From Piliocolobus tephrosceles (Eukaryota; Chordata; Mammalia; Primates; Cercopithecidae), in NCBI RefSeq assembly GCF_002776525.5, contig NC_045453.1:40170096-40234095 (forward strand): DNA of 64,000 nt. The letters are read 5' to 3'. The first letter of the stretch is position 1. Every line of letters starts with the position of its first letter. The notes beneath the pieces are model-generated. The model was not told the DNA's origin. It searched no databases and saw nothing but the letters and a program-made list of their open reading frames with translations. The position numbers and the translations under genes are program-made. Below, piece after piece: positions 1 through 14,765 of the stretch.

Positions 1-1785
<1,785 letters not shown>

Positions 1786-1798
1786 CTAACTCCTGGAT

Positions 1799-2896
<1,098 letters not shown>

Positions 2897-2944
2897 TTAT
2901 TTTGCTCATTAGTTGATGCAGTTTCTTCCTAGCCTCGATGATCT

Positions 2945-3941
2945 TTACATTTTGGCATGTTTTTGCAATGGCTGGTACCAGTTGTTCCTTTCCATGTTTA
3001 GGGCTTCCTTCAGGGTCTCTTGTAAGGCAGGCCTAGTGGTGACAAAATCTCTAAGCTTTTGCTTATCTGTAAAGGATTTTATTTCTCCTTCACTGATGAA
3101 ACTTAGTTTGGCTGGATATGAAATTCTGGGTTTAAAATTCTTTTCTTTAAGAATGTTGAATATTGGCCCCCACTCTCTTCTGGCTTGTAGAGTTTCTGCC
3201 GAGAGATCTGCTGTTAGTCTGATGGGCCTCCCTTTGTGGGTAACCCGACCTTTCTCTCTGGCTGCCCTTGAGATTCTTTCCTTCATTTCAACTTTGGTGA
3301 ATCTGGCAATTATGTGTCTTGGAGTTGCTCTTCTGGAGGAGTATCTTTGTGGCGTTCTCTGTATTTCCTGAATTTGAATGTTGGCCTGCCCTACTAGGTT
3401 GGGGAAGTTCTCCTGGATGATATCCTGAAGAGTGTTTTCCAACTTGGTTCCATTTTCCCCTCAGTTTCAGGCACCCCAATCAGACGTAGATTTGGTCTTT
3501 TTACATAATCCCATACTTCTTGCAGGCTTTGTTCATTTCTTTTTCTTCTGGTTTCTCTTCTCGCTTCATTACATTCATTTGATCCTCAGTCGCTGATACT
3601 CTTTCTTCCAGTTGATCACGTCGGTTACTGAAGCTTGTGGATTTGTCACATATTTCTCGTGTCATGGTTTTCATCTCTGTCATTTAATTTATAACCTTCT
3701 CTGCATTCATTATTCTAGCTATCAATTCTTCCAGTCCTTTTTCAAGATTTTTGCACTGGGTACGTAATTCCTCCTTTAGCTCTGAGAAGTTTGATGGACT
3801 GAAGCCTTCTTCTCCCATCTCGTCAAAGTCATTCTCTGACCAGCTTTGATCGGTTGCTGGCGATGAGCTGTGCTCCTTTGCAGGGGGAGATGCGCTCTTA
3901 TTTTTTGAATTTCCAGCTTTTCTGCCCTGCTTCTTCCCCAT
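2945..3941 (-). pseudogene. L1 ORF1 (RNA-binding chaperone), disrupted
   Basis: ORF1 encodes the trimeric RNA-binding protein of the L1 ribonucleoprotein. The frame opens at 3941 with MGKKQGRK, the usual start. It runs 85 codons to a TAA at 3681-3683, at the start of the coiled-coil region. The coiled-coil part continues in the same frame (3683-3501). The RRM/C-terminal part is in another frame (3442-2945) and holds the family motifs TPRHIIARFTKVEMKE and RLTADLSAETLQARREWGPI, ending NMERNNWYQPLQKHAKM. Total span is about 997 nt against about 1017 for the intact 338-residue gene, so small indels plus one nonsense change have destroyed it. ORF2 follows after about 60 nt, the normal L1 spacing. 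Confidence 0.92.
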
Positions 3942-4970
3942 CTTTGTGGTTTTATCTGCTTCTGGTCTTTGATGATGGTGACGTACTGATGGGGTTTTGG
4001 TATAGGTGTTCTTCCTGTTTGCTAGTTTTCCTTCTAATAGTCAGGACCCTCAACTGTAGGTCTGTTGGAGATTGCTTGAGGTCCACTCCAGACCCTGTTT
4101 GCCTGGGTATCAGCAGCAGAGGTTGCAGAAGATAGAATATTGCTGAACAGCGAGTGTACCTGTCTGATTCTTACTTTGGAATCTTCCTCTCAGGGGTGTA
4201 CTCCACCCTGCGAGGTGTGGGATGTCAGACTGCCCCTAGTGGGGGATGTCTCCCAGTTAGGCTACTCAGGGGTCAGGGACCCACTTGAGCAGGCAGTCTG
4301 TCTGTTCTCAGATCTCAACCTCCGTGTTGGGAGATACACTGCTCTCTTCAAAGCTGTCAGACAGAGTCGTTCAGGTCTGCACAGGCCTCTGCTGCTTCCC
4401 CTGTTGTTGTTTAGCTGTGCCCTGTCCCCAGAGGTGGAGTCTACAGAGACAGGCAGGTTTCCTTGAGCTGCTGTGAGCTCCACCCAGTTCGAGCTTCCCA
4501 GCAGCCTTGTTTACCTACTTAAGCCTCAGCAATGGTGGGTGCCCCTCCCCCAGCCTCACTGCTGCCTTGTGGTTAGATCACAGACTGCTGTGCTAGCAAT
4601 TAGGGAGGCTCCCTGGCCGTGGGACCCTCCCGGCCAGGTGTGGGTATAGTCTCCTGGTGTGCCCGTTTGCTTAAAGCGCATTATTGGGGTGGAATTACCC
4701 GATTTTCCAGGTGTTGTGTGTCTCAGTTCGCCTGGCTAGGAAAAGGGATTCCCTTCCCCCTTGTGCTTCCCAGGTGAGGCAATGCCTCACCCTGCTTCAG
4801 CTCTCGCTGGTCGGACTGCAGCAGCTGACCAGCACCGATTGTCCGGCACTCCCCAGTTAGACGACCCCAGTACCTCAGTTGAAAATGCAGAAATCACCGG
4901 TCTTCTGTGTCGCTTGCGCCGGGAGTTGGAGACTAGAGCTGTTCCTATTCGGCCATCTTGCTCCGCTCTC
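3942..4970 (-). promoter_or_regulatory. L1 5' UTR / internal promoter (long form)
   Basis: This is the GC-rich leader of the minus-strand L1, about 1029 nt from the 5' tip to the ORF1 ATG at 3941. In L1 this leader holds an internal RNA polymerase II promoter near its start and an antisense promoter further in. A YY1-type site (CCATCTTG on the plus strand, 4953-4960) sits at the expected place next to the 5' end. Human L1HS has a leader of about 910 nt; the extra length here fits the older form that keeps a roughly 129-nt block lost in later L1PA3. That assignment comes from length only, not from aligning the block. Confidence 0.8.
4532..4576 (+). pseudogene. L1 antisense ORF0 remnant, truncated
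   Basis: Primate L1s of the L1PA class carry a short antisense ORF (ORF0) in the 5' UTR. On the plus strand an ATG at 4532 opens a frame that matches the start of ORF0 as I know it (residues beginning MVGAPPPAS). It stops at an in-frame TAG at 4574-4576 after 14 residues, well short of the roughly 70-residue human form. The recognisable N terminus and position support the identity; the early stop makes it non-functional as an ORF0 protein here. Confidence 0.6.
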
Positions 4971-5819
4971 ATAAAAAAACTTTTAATGAAAGTAGAAGAG
5001 TGACATGGTAAGGTACAGATGTAATTGGCATCATAGAACTCTTCTACTGTTACACTTCTGGGTATAATCCTGGGTACTTTTGACTTCTCAAAAGATTGTT
5101 ACACAAAAGTAAATGTTATATTTTGCACTTGAAAAAAAAGGAATCCATCAGAAAAGAACAAACATGAGTGCCACAACACTTCAAGCAAGCCATAAGCTAG
5201 TGATGCATTAACATGAACGTAAATTAATGTTTAAAATTTCAGTAGGAACAATCAAAACATGTGAAAGAGTAAATGCTAGAACACACTAATGCTCTTGTAC
5301 TTCATTAGATACTAAGGTAATGAAAGAGGAAGCATATCTGAAGTCTCCAAGATAAAGTATACCTGAAGATGCTGTCTTTCTCCATTTGGGGCTATCATCC
5401 AGCATTTTGCTAACAGATTGTCATGCTACAAAATGTTTGTTAGAAGCTTGGCAATCAAACAGCTTTTGAGAACAAAAAGAATCTCAGCTCTTCCATCTGG
5501 TAACTTTCTTTAGATATGGAAACAAGAGGTTTGGAATTAATTACTTACCAAGAAGATAGAGGTTCAAAAATCAGCCTTTCTCCAGGAACCCTGACCTCAA
5601 CATCTCACAAATTTAAATAACAAGAATTTCCATTTCTATTTAACAGATGAAAGAATGAAGTCAGACATCAAATAAGGAGACACAATCATGCAATCTCTTT
5701 TCTGTAATGGAAAGTTGGAAGGGAACTGGACACACTTGACCAGCCCAGCCTCTGTTGGCGGAGTTTCTGAGTCTGCAACTTTCCATTGGCTTCTGCCTCA
5801 AAGTCCTTACAATGGTCTG
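4971..5819. other. No gene or recognised repeat
   Basis: AT-rich sequence immediately upstream of the L1 5' end. I see no long open frame, no splice-flanked exon and no repeat I can name. The A-rich start (4971-4982) may be part of the L1 target-site duplication. Confidence 0.5.
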
Positions 5820-6191
5820 GCAGTGCTATGTAATCCGGTCCTGACTCCCTACCTCTCTGCTCTTATCTCCTCGCTCCAGGTCTCACCCCTGCAGCCAGAT
5901 GCAAGGAAGAATCCTGCTTTAGGGCCTTTGTACTATCTCCCCTACCTCCCAAGGAGTCTTTTTACATATTTTGGGCTAACCACTCATCTTTTTCCACTCT
6001 TTGTCCAAATGTCACTTATACCCATTGGTAAAAGTGGGACCGAGGGGGTCTCTCCTAACCACTCTATTTAAAATTGCAATCAGCCATCTTCCACCCCAGT
6101 CTCCTTGTCTTGCTCAATTGCTTCCTATAAGTTACATATATTCCTTCTTATGTTATATAGTTATTACTTGTTCTTTGTCTTAGGGTTTTTC
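5820..6191 (+). repeat. L2 LINE fragment
   Basis: The run has the typical 3' L2 word order: GGGCCTTTGTACTATC, then CTCATCTTTTTCC and TCCAAATGTCACTTATACC, then TATATAGTTATTACTTG. These are diverged forms of the L2 sequence around 'gcctttgcacttgctgttcc' and 'caaatgtcacctcc'. The 127-codon open frame here (5688-6071) is not a gene. It is directly followed by a short piece of another repeat family. Confidence 0.65.
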
Positions 6192-6256
6192 TTAAAGCAG
6201 AGCCTAAGACAAAGTCTTGAATGGGGTCATTTATCGGTCTAAGAAGTGATTCCAGT
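6192..6256 (+). repeat. Fragment of a mid-repetitive family (copy A of five)
   Basis: AAAGCAGAGCCTAAGACAAA and, about 40 nt later, AAGTGATTCCAG match the first 65 nt of the longer copies at 29804, 35134, 39989 and 49571, in the same orientation. I cannot name the family with confidence. Confidence 0.5.
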
Positions 6257-9200
6257 TAAAGAGCTGATGCTATAGATAATGAAAATCACTGGGACTGGGA
6301 CTAAAGTTTTCCTGACTACCGCCTTCAGCTAGTCTATGAAACTTCAGTAGATTTCAGACTTGTAGGCATAAGAAAGAAGGATCTGTCAGCTATAAACTGA
6401 AAAAAGAGATGCTGTTGGTAGTTGTTATTTCATCTATAGATCAGTTACCTTTTAAACTATACTGATGTTAGCCTTTAAGTACGCATTTTAAAAACTGCCT
6501 TTGAAACTTTTTTTGTTTACACACAATAAGGCTTCCATAAAGACACAATAAGTTACAAGAAAGAAATGTCACACATTGAACCACCCTTTTCTTTGATCAT
6601 TGTTATTTTCATCTTCCACCCAATGATATTAACATATGCATTCATTATTTTGCTATTTTGGTTGTCTCCCTGTACAACTTTAAATCTTTAACTCTTACTT
6701 TCACTCAAGCACAAGAATTGTCTTTTCATTGTTTCCAGAGTTCGAAAAGGAAAGAAAGAAAAATCCTTAAGCCTACTTACAGCCAATATATTAAAAGAGG
6801 GATCTAATTCATATTCGAAGAAGCGGCTTATAGTAGAGAAATGTGACCATCTCAGTTGGCAAATGTTTTCACTGAATTATAGAAATCTTCAAAGAAAGAG
6901 AAATTCCCCCAAACTATTTAAAACCTTCATAACGGACCTCCCACAAATGATAACTTCTTTAAAGTAAAAATTCCCCTAAAGATGTACAAATCTTCAAAAA
7001 AGAATACTCCTCAAATGATTAGAACCTTACCAAACTCCATCTGGATTTGAGTTCCAATAATAAGGGTCAGAACCTTGTCCATACCTAGTAAAAAAAAAAA
7101 ATACTGTAAGAAAGCACATTTTTTAGTATTTCCAGATGTAGATGGAACATTTTTCGTTTTTGAAATACAATGAGAAAACTTTTTCATCCTATTTTGGAAA
7201 CGATATATAGGCCAAAGCAGGCAGAGAAAGTTATTTGAAAGTGGTCAGGCCAAAGAGACTTTAAAGCAGGTGAGTTTGAATTCAGGGTTACAAACTAGTG
7301 GGGCCTCCTCTGCCCTCTGTCCACATAATTTTTTAAGCTGATTTTCATTGGTAAGAATATTAATATCTGGAGAACATTGTTTGTGAAGTTGGGTTCAACT
7401 ATAACATGACGGGTAAAAGGTAGCTGAGAGACAATGAAAATGGAAAAGTTATAGTTGCACATAAACAAAAGCAGAAAAAGTATTAGAAAGCCATTGTCTA
7501 TGCCTAAACATACATTCAAACCCACAAGCACACACTCATGCTTCTTTATCTTTTGGTAAATTGCTCGTCTGTATTTGTTTAGTTTTATACACATTTTGCA
7601 AAGATGAAGACAAAACAGCAGCTCCATCGTGCTTCCTCTCAGCACACACAGTTTGTTGTCTCTGCTGAACCGCCCTTTACAATGAGTGAGAAAGTGTGTG
7701 AATGTCCAGTCCTGACAGCTGTTCACCAAAGAGGCATTTCTTGTATCTGGTTATCCTGACACCTTTTCTCTCCAAAACACACTCCTCAAACAAAAACAAA
7801 TGGAAATAAGCCAGAGAAAAACATGCTTGTGTGTAAACATTTGAATGTGTTTGCCTATAAAAATAATAGTTTCTTATCTAAATCACTACCATGCTTTTGT
7901 ATGGTTACAGTGTGTTCTGTCGCTTGAGTTTTGAAATTTAGAGTTTTGGTTTTGCTTTTGCTTTTTGTTGGAGCTACATTTTTACATCTACTTTCCTCAA
8001 GATTATCATTTTCTGGGCTACTCTAAAGGCGTTACCATGTCTAGAATTATCTTGCAAAATTGGTGGTCAGGCACAACTTAGTGGGACTTAAAACTCACCC
8101 CTCAACCAGTGGCCTTAGTCTGAAACTTACCTTAAGATAACTCAAGGTAAGGATACTTACTGTCACAAATTTATAAAATGGGAGTCAAAGTTCTCAGTCT
8201 TTCTCCCTAGACAGAACCATTTAGATGGCACCAGAAGTCAAATTTTATAGTGGCCCTTACCCTGGCTCTTACCTTATTCCTTCATGATTTCTATTCATTC
8301 AATGACTAGACTATTTGTGGAATACAAATATTCTAAGGCAGTCAGCAAAGGCTCCCAGAGGGGAAACAAAGCTGAGCTCTGAAACCTGAGTAGACTTTTC
8401 TTTTCCATACCAGAGGAGTGGGTAGACAATGGAGGTGGTGATGCATATTCAAGGCTCCCAAAATTATTCCCCTCATTCCATAACATCAACCCTTTACTCC
8501 CGAATTGGGGATAATAATAGTGACAATTTTGTAGGACTGTTTTGAAATCAAATGAATTGGTAAAGGTAGAGTGATTATGCAGGGCATATAGAAGATGCTT
8601 AAAGTTTTTCAGATAATTTTACACTGTATCTTTGATCCAAATATCCTGCCTTCTGGTCCTTCTCTTTCCCTGCTTTACAGAGTATTCCTATCACCTCAGA
8701 AAGAGGACACTGTTCTCACTTTACCATGGCACTTAGGAATTTGTTTGAGTTGTGTGTTTTCTGTTTCATTCATCTTGGACTTGGCATCCTTCCAATTCCA
8801 AGATCACTGATGCAGTGATTTCAGCAAAGTTGAGTCCATGTGTACATGGGTACTGAGCCAGTGGAGATGGCTACTACTAGCTCAGAAAGCCAACTGCTAA
8901 ATATTTAGGAATTTTGTGAGCTGGTGTTAAACCATAAGTAGCTAGAAATGGGCCTCAGTCATGGCAGGAGTATCTACACCGTGGAAATTGGCAAATGCCA
9001 CAGATCAGGATTTTGTTTTGTTACTATTTGGGGGGGCTTTGTGAGAGACAGTTTACCTGCACGCCACTGACTCTGATGCTCTCCCTCCACCTCATTCTCC
9101 ATCTAGTGGCATTCTCTTTTTTGCCAGTTCTTGTCACCACCTCAGCTCCTGAGCTTTGGAAGTTCTCTCCGACACTGATTTTCCAGGCTTTGCTGTGTGT

Positions 9201-9991
9201 CCCCTGGAAGATGTAAGGCGGGGCCTCTTCAGGCCTAGAGGCAAAATAATGCACCTTTAGCCAAGGCCAATGGGGACTAGGGCATGAGAAGAGGGAAGAC
9301 ATGCACTCCACAATAGCAGATACTGAAAGTCTGGTTAGAGGACAGCTTCCAAAGTAATCTTCAGCCAGCCCTCAGACGTAAACAACTATCAGCTCTGGAC
9401 TCAAAACTTGATGCAAAAATGGTTTCATCCTCATAAATAAGGGATTGACTTTCTTATGTGGGACATTTTTTTCTAATAGGGTGCTCTGTTTCTTGGGTCC
9501 CCATCTCTGGATAGAGATCTCCGTTTTCAAGAGAACCTATCAAAAGAAGCCAGAATAGAGCTGAGAAATATAATGGAATATACCTTTGAAAGCTGCTGCC
9601 TCCTCTCTGCCCTTAGACAAGTAACTCAAAAACCCTCCACCCCAGAGTCTCACTTTTCCCATCTCACCCCCACCCCATGCTGCCCCTGAATAACCAAGGG
9701 CTTCGAAAAGTCAGCATCTCCTGTTGCTTCCTTTCCTACAAGAAACTCAGGGGTGTCTACAAGGACGACTGGCAATATGGTGGCTTGGACTCTCTGAACA
9801 TCACACAAGTATCATCAAGACACTTTCATTGTCCCTGTGTCTACTATCCATTTTTGTTTATATCCAGTTTTGTTCAATTATTTGCAAAGTTCAAAATACG
9901 TGACACATGTTCCCCTGCTTGAAACAGTTGTTGAGGAAAATGTTTAGAGTTCACGTTTATAAAGGAACACAGGCCATTCATCAAATAAGAA
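6257..9991. other. No recognised gene or named repeat
   Basis: Mostly AT-rich, single-copy-like sequence. A weak diverged duplication is visible around 6883-7020: the word AAATCTTC followed by a C-rich then AACCTT block occurs at 6883 and again at 6988, about 105 nt apart. The 144-codon minus frame at 7295-7729 shows no motif or repeat match I recognise and looks like chance. Confidence 0.5.
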
Positions 9992-10333
9992 TTATCCCCA
10001 ATTTTCATTTGGGAGATAACAGTAGAAAACAGGTTTTTGAAGGGGAATAATCAGATTAAATTTCACTATGGTTGTTTTATTTTTACCTGGATATTTTAAT
10101 TCTTTCACCGAATTAGCCAAATCATCAAGTTCAACGTCTCTTCCTTTCCTCCACTCCCTATAAGATATAAGCTTAAACAATTCATAGCTCCCAGTGCCTT
10201 TCCCAGCTGACTTGTGACAGACGAGGTAGTGATACAGGTTTGATGTTTGTCTCAGCATTGGGCTGTTTGTCCAGCAACCTCGCCTCCGCTGCCTATGGCC
10301 AGCTGCCGCACCGCATCCACCGGGCTCTGCCAA
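9992..10333 (-). other. Possible exon or eroded retrocopy, unrecognised
   Basis: On the minus strand a frame opens with AEPGGCGAAAGHRQ and continues through NLYHYLVCHKSAGKG to ELDDLANSVKELKYPG. At the end of that stretch, near 10086, the sequence reads CCAG|GTAAAA, a plausible splice donor. The composition of the first part (GC- and CpG-bearing) differs from its flanks. Against a live gene: the codon at the natural start position is TTG, not ATG, and there is no CpG island. I do not recognise the protein. It could be a first coding exon, an old retrocopy or chance. Confidence 0.2.
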
Positions 10334-13300
10334 GCAGTCCTGTTTGCACTGAGGCCCTGCAGTGTTTTTCCTGGCAAACCCTCCCTGGAGGCAGCAGTCC
10401 TGGTTCTCGTTCAGATGTGGGATTTTCAGAAACTACATGAGCAGGTACTTATTTGATTCCAGAGGTCTTTGCAGCTTGTAGATCCCTTGGCATATTTTTG
10501 CATCCTCTGTCAAGAGGACCGGGGGGGAATAACAGGGGTCTCTACCCCTAATCGGCCTTAAAAAGACAACTGAATTGATTCTGATGCCTGTGTGGATTTT
10601 AGTCACTGAGAGCTCTGGGAAGAGAGAACTCTTTGGATCTATTTGTTGTGCGAGAGACATGCCCTAGTTTCTTCCTATTCCCTCATGATCACCACCAGCT
10701 GTCCCTCTCCCTGACATAGTGGCCCCATAGTGGCTCCTGTAGTTTAAGCACAGCATTTCCCTATTCACGCATCCATGCAACTATCAAATCAAATGAACAA
10801 GCAATTTTTGGACCCCTCCTCAATTCTAAGCCTGCACTCCAAAAGAAAAGCAAACCAAAAAATTATTCTTGGATTTGATTTTCTAAAACTGAATTGTTTT
10901 CTCCCAATGTAGTCCTCAAATTCTGTGTAGACTCTTTGGATTAATTCAAACAATGTATCCTTTGTCTCACTCATACTTTTAAATGCCAGATCCTGCTATA
11001 GAAAACTCCTTTTGAGGAGGAAAAACTCGAGGCTTGGCAAATTTTGAAATTTCTGTTAGTTAGCAAATCAGCAATAGAGAAAAGTGTGTATTAAGAATCT
11101 TTGTTTTGCAACTAAAAAGAAGCAACCTTGTCTAATTTATGTTTGAGAATACAGCAGGAATTTATTGGAGGGATATTCTGGAGTCCACAGCCCGGGTGGA
11201 AGACTAGAGAATTAAGTGGAAACAAAACGGGATGAGAATAGGATGTAGGGAAATGCCAGACATCCAGACAGCAGGAATTAATTGATCACCTCATGTATGC
11301 TTTTGGAATGAAGAGCATCCAGCATTTTCCTCTCTGTTAGAGATTCAGCATGCCAAAAGTCAGACTCTGGCCCAGGCAGGGCTCTTGGATAGCTCCCTTA
11401 TTTTTCTGAGGCAACGAGAAGGAGGAGCTGGAGGAAGGGACTTCAGGGACCCCACCTGAATCCATGGTAGAGGGAGTTACCTGGATATCCCTCATTCCAA
11501 GAAATACCACGGGAGAGGGCTAATTTCCCAAAAGGAATTCAGTCAAGGTTGTTAGGAAGGGGAAACAGATGGTGGGCAGCACAAGCTAAAAGTGACATGT
11601 GTCCAACAAGACAAAACACTAGTCTTTCCAGATGCCCAGTACATAGGGTTACATGGAGGATTAACTCTACCTTACGAAGCATTAGCATCCACTTGCTGTG
11701 GCCTTAGGAGAAAAGAACTCCTGCTTCCCCTGGCTAGCACTGTCAGTAGGAGTTTCTTTTGTATCTGCTGGGCATTGAGCACTGCACAGGTTGGGTCAAC
11801 AGCACCTTGGATGATGAGATCTGGGACTGTGCTTAAACATTAAACAGAAGTGGCTAGTAGACAAACAGAAAGCAAAAGAAATGCACATTAGAAGGCAAGG
11901 ATTAGACTGTCTATGAGGGATGGTTAGGTGAATCAAAAGAACATCTTGAAGGATATGGAATTTGGGCTACAGTTTTTAAGGAAGAAAGAGATTCAAGGTC
12001 ATGACTGGCCAGAGTGAGAAAAAAAACTATCGTGGCTTGGGGTAAAGTATCAGAGGTAGGAGAATGGAGTGAGTCGTGGCTACAAGAAGAGTGGGTTGAC
12101 AGAAAAGAAGGATTTTAGTTGACTCAAGGCTGTGTGCTCTCAACAGGCTAATGAGCAAATCAGTCTTGAGTGAGGACTTACCAGAAATTCAAGCCCTGTT
12201 GAATCAGACAGGAGGCTCAGGGTCATTGTATCTCATCAACTCAGGCAAATTAGTGGAGCGCTTTTGCTTCACAGCTTCATAAGATTTTTCAGCCACAGGA
12301 ATGTAACACCCTTTTCTTGCCCCAAAACCAGCCATTTGGGGCAGCTATAATAAAATCACAGTGTTCATTGTCTTCCCACCCCAACCTCCCCCAAAAAGAA
12401 AAAACAGAAAAACCATAATTGCTGATATTACTATTTTGTGCATTGGATGAGAGTTTCCAAAAACAATAACAATTAATTTTCTTTGGTGGTGTTAGCCAAA
12501 AAACAGTGAGGTGCCAGGTTTCCATGATCTTCTTAGATCATCTGGCATCTGTGAACAATGGCTGTGAGCAACAAGCCCTCGGAGGCCAGTAAAGTTGCAT
12601 TATAACCCCGACTTCAGAGATTTCATATCTTGGCCATTCCGCAACACAGCAGGTAGAAAACCCAGGATGGAAAATGTCAGCCTGGATACAAATTTTCTCC
12701 ACAGAAATATTGCCTCAACATAGCTGAAATCCTTAGAGATCTTTTCTGTGTAAAGCTTCAAAAACACACTAGCCTTGGCTTCAGATGTCGTTTTGATGCT
12801 GCTCCAGACATATTTAAGAAATGGGTCTAATTTTGAAGAATATATTTGGGCAGCTAACCAAGGCCTAACAGTGAATTAAGGCATCCTGATTTTATGCAAA
12901 AAGAATTTAAAAAAAAATAAATGTGGCCCAAATCCTGAAATTTTGGAAGGCATTTGCTGATCTTCTGTCAGTTCTTAAAGGAAAGGTTGAAGACAAAGCA
13001 AGAGAGATGGCATGCTATATAAGTTGGGGTGTGAATGCCCATCTCAGTTCTTTCCCCACCATTGCTAGGTGTAATGAACACATCTTATCTTTACTTTCAA
13101 GATTTTTTAAATCCCATGAACACTTCCCTTTAAAAAGTAGCATTAAGATGAAAGTTTGCCAGCACACAATGAGATAGTCTCGCTCTGCTTCCTGAAATGC
13201 TAAGCTGAGGTTTCATATTTTTCTAGGCTTATTTTTCCCCAGTTATCTTTTCTAAACAGAATGCTGTCAAGATAAAACAGTTAACTTGTTGGATGATAGT

Positions 13301-13544
13301 CAAGCAATCAAAATGTCAAAATGTCTCAATAAAGTTGACTTAAAAATAACAAGAACAAAAAATGAAAAATGATTTAGTCATTCCGATAAGTACCCACTAT
13401 GGAAAGAAACAATGTTAGATATTGAAAAGAATTTCAAGGAGCTTAAATATAGACTGTAAAATAAGATGTTTGTGTGTTTGTGTGTGTGTGTTGTTACACA
13501 ACAGTCATGTTTATGTAACAACATGATTGACAAGTACCAAATGC
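10334..13544. other. No recognised gene or named repeat
   Basis: Single-copy-like sequence. 11130-11600 is purine-rich and may be an old LTR fragment, but I cannot place it. The short open frames (for example 11592-11843) have no recognisable motif. A GT-rich stretch at 13468-13492 precedes a small inverted repeat. Confidence 0.45.
13489..13523. repeat. Short inverted repeat (10-bp arms)
   Basis: TGTTGTTACA at 13489-13498 is the exact reverse complement of TGTAACAACA at 13514-13523, with 15 nt between. It lies just after a TG-rich run. No function is implied. Confidence 0.7.
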
Positions 13545-13612
13545 AAGAAAATGATAGCTACCATTTATTGAGCACCTTTTAAGGGGCAGATTCTACTTTA
13601 TGTGCATTGGCT
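13545..13612 (-). repeat. MIR SINE, part 1 (split by later insertions)
   Basis: ATAGCTACCATTTATTGAGC is a standard MIR 3'-end word on the minus strand. The continuation of the same element (fall in 'taatcctcacagg' and 'acaaatgaggaaact') resumes at about 14110-14176 and again after the Alu at 14477-14550. The MIR was therefore broken twice by later insertions. Confidence 0.65.
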
Positions 13613-14109
13613 GTTTGTAGTGTTGGCTGACTGTCAATACTACCACCATGCTCCCATGGCATGCTTGTCCCATGCATGCCAACCCACCTCACTGACAGCA
13701 CCTGCCGTTCTCCAGGGAGAGTTTTCTCTGGCTACAGGAGCATGCTCAGCACCTCACTGGGCAGGCTGTATGTACAAGGAGTTAACAATTCTTGGAGCAA
13801 CCCTCAACCAACAATAAACAAGAGATGGTGGAGAAATATGCAAACGTCTTTCCCCATTAGCAGGACAACTCTGAGCCAGGCTCTAGACAACCCAGGGGCA
13901 CTTTACAGGCCCTCCCTTCTCCCCACCCCCCAATGAGGTCTCCAGCGGGATTAGCCCCAGCTGTTCACAGTGGTCATTAACACACCTTGCAGCAGCTGCC
14001 TCGCTCCCCCACTCTCCTCCTGGCATTTCCTGGGACCATCTCCCAAATCAACTACATAAACCTGAATTGTTATGTCAAGGTCTGTTTCTGAGGGAACCCA
14101 AACTAAGAC
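13613..14109. mobile_element. Unnamed insertion inside the MIR, probably an old LTR
   Basis: About 500 nt separate the two MIR halves. The block ends with a phrase of the type 'tctgtttctgagggaaccc...aactaag', which is common at the end of old primate LTRs. It is richer in C than its flanks. Its exact ends and family are not determined, so LTR is an inference. The frames at 13602-13936 lie within it and are not genes. Confidence 0.35.
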
Positions 14110-14188
14110 GAGCTATTTAATCCTCACAGGAATACTATGAGCTGAAGTTTTACAAATGAGGAAACTAAGGTTTTAAAAAGCTAAAACA

Positions 14189-14476
14189 GGCTGGGTGCAG
14201 TGGCTCATGCCTGTAATCCCAGCACTTTGGGAGGTCAAGGCAGATGGATCACCTGAGGTAAGGAGTTCAAGACAGTCTGGCCAACATGGTGAAACCCCAT
14301 CTCTACTGAAAATACAAAAATTAGCAGGGTATGGTGGCATGCGCCTGTAGTCCCAGCTACTGAAGAGGCTGAGGCACGAGAATCCATTGAACCCAGTTGG
14401 CGGAGGTTACAGTGAGCCAAGATTGCAGCATTGCCCTCCAGCCTTGGAGGATAAATAAATAAATAAAGCTAAAACA
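14189..14476 (+). mobile_element. AluS-type SINE with perfect 12-bp target-site duplication
   Basis: Starts GGCTGGGTGCAGTGGCTC and runs through both monomers to an A-rich tail of ATAAATAAATAAATA. The duplication AAAGCTAAAACA is exact at 14177-14188 and 14465-14476, the second copy ending this entry. It has inserted into the MIR. Pol III box B-like sequence is present in the left arm. Confidence 0.93.
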
Positions 14477-14559
14477 AAAAAACACTTGCATTGCCTATCT
14501 GTAAGAGGGAGATCGAGCCAGGAGTCAAGATCCAAGAGGTGATAGTTATCAAAGTACAC

Positions 14560-14765
14560 CCCTCCTGGTTACCTACTATCACAATCGTTTTCTTCCTAGT
14601 ACTTATCCACTGTAATTATACTGGCATATGAGTTATTTAGTTATGTATTATCAGTTTTCCCCATTGGGTTAGAAACTCCAGAAGGGCAGAGACCTTTTCC
14701 ATATTCCACACTGTCTGATAAATAGGAGATCAACAAATAATTTGCTGAATGGGTCAATGAGTGAG
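14560..14765 (+). repeat. L2 LINE fragment
   Basis: Contains the L2 3' signature in order: TTCCTAGTACTTATC, TTAGAAACTCCAGAAGGGCA, GACCTTTTCC and ACAAATAATTTGCTGAATG. Confidence 0.7.

Noticed and set aside
6883..7020. Diverged direct repeat about 105 nt apart
   Set aside because: The similarity is short and broken; mentioned only as a possible old duplication.
7295..7729. 144-codon minus-strand frame
   Set aside because: No motif or family recognised; AT-rich chance frame.
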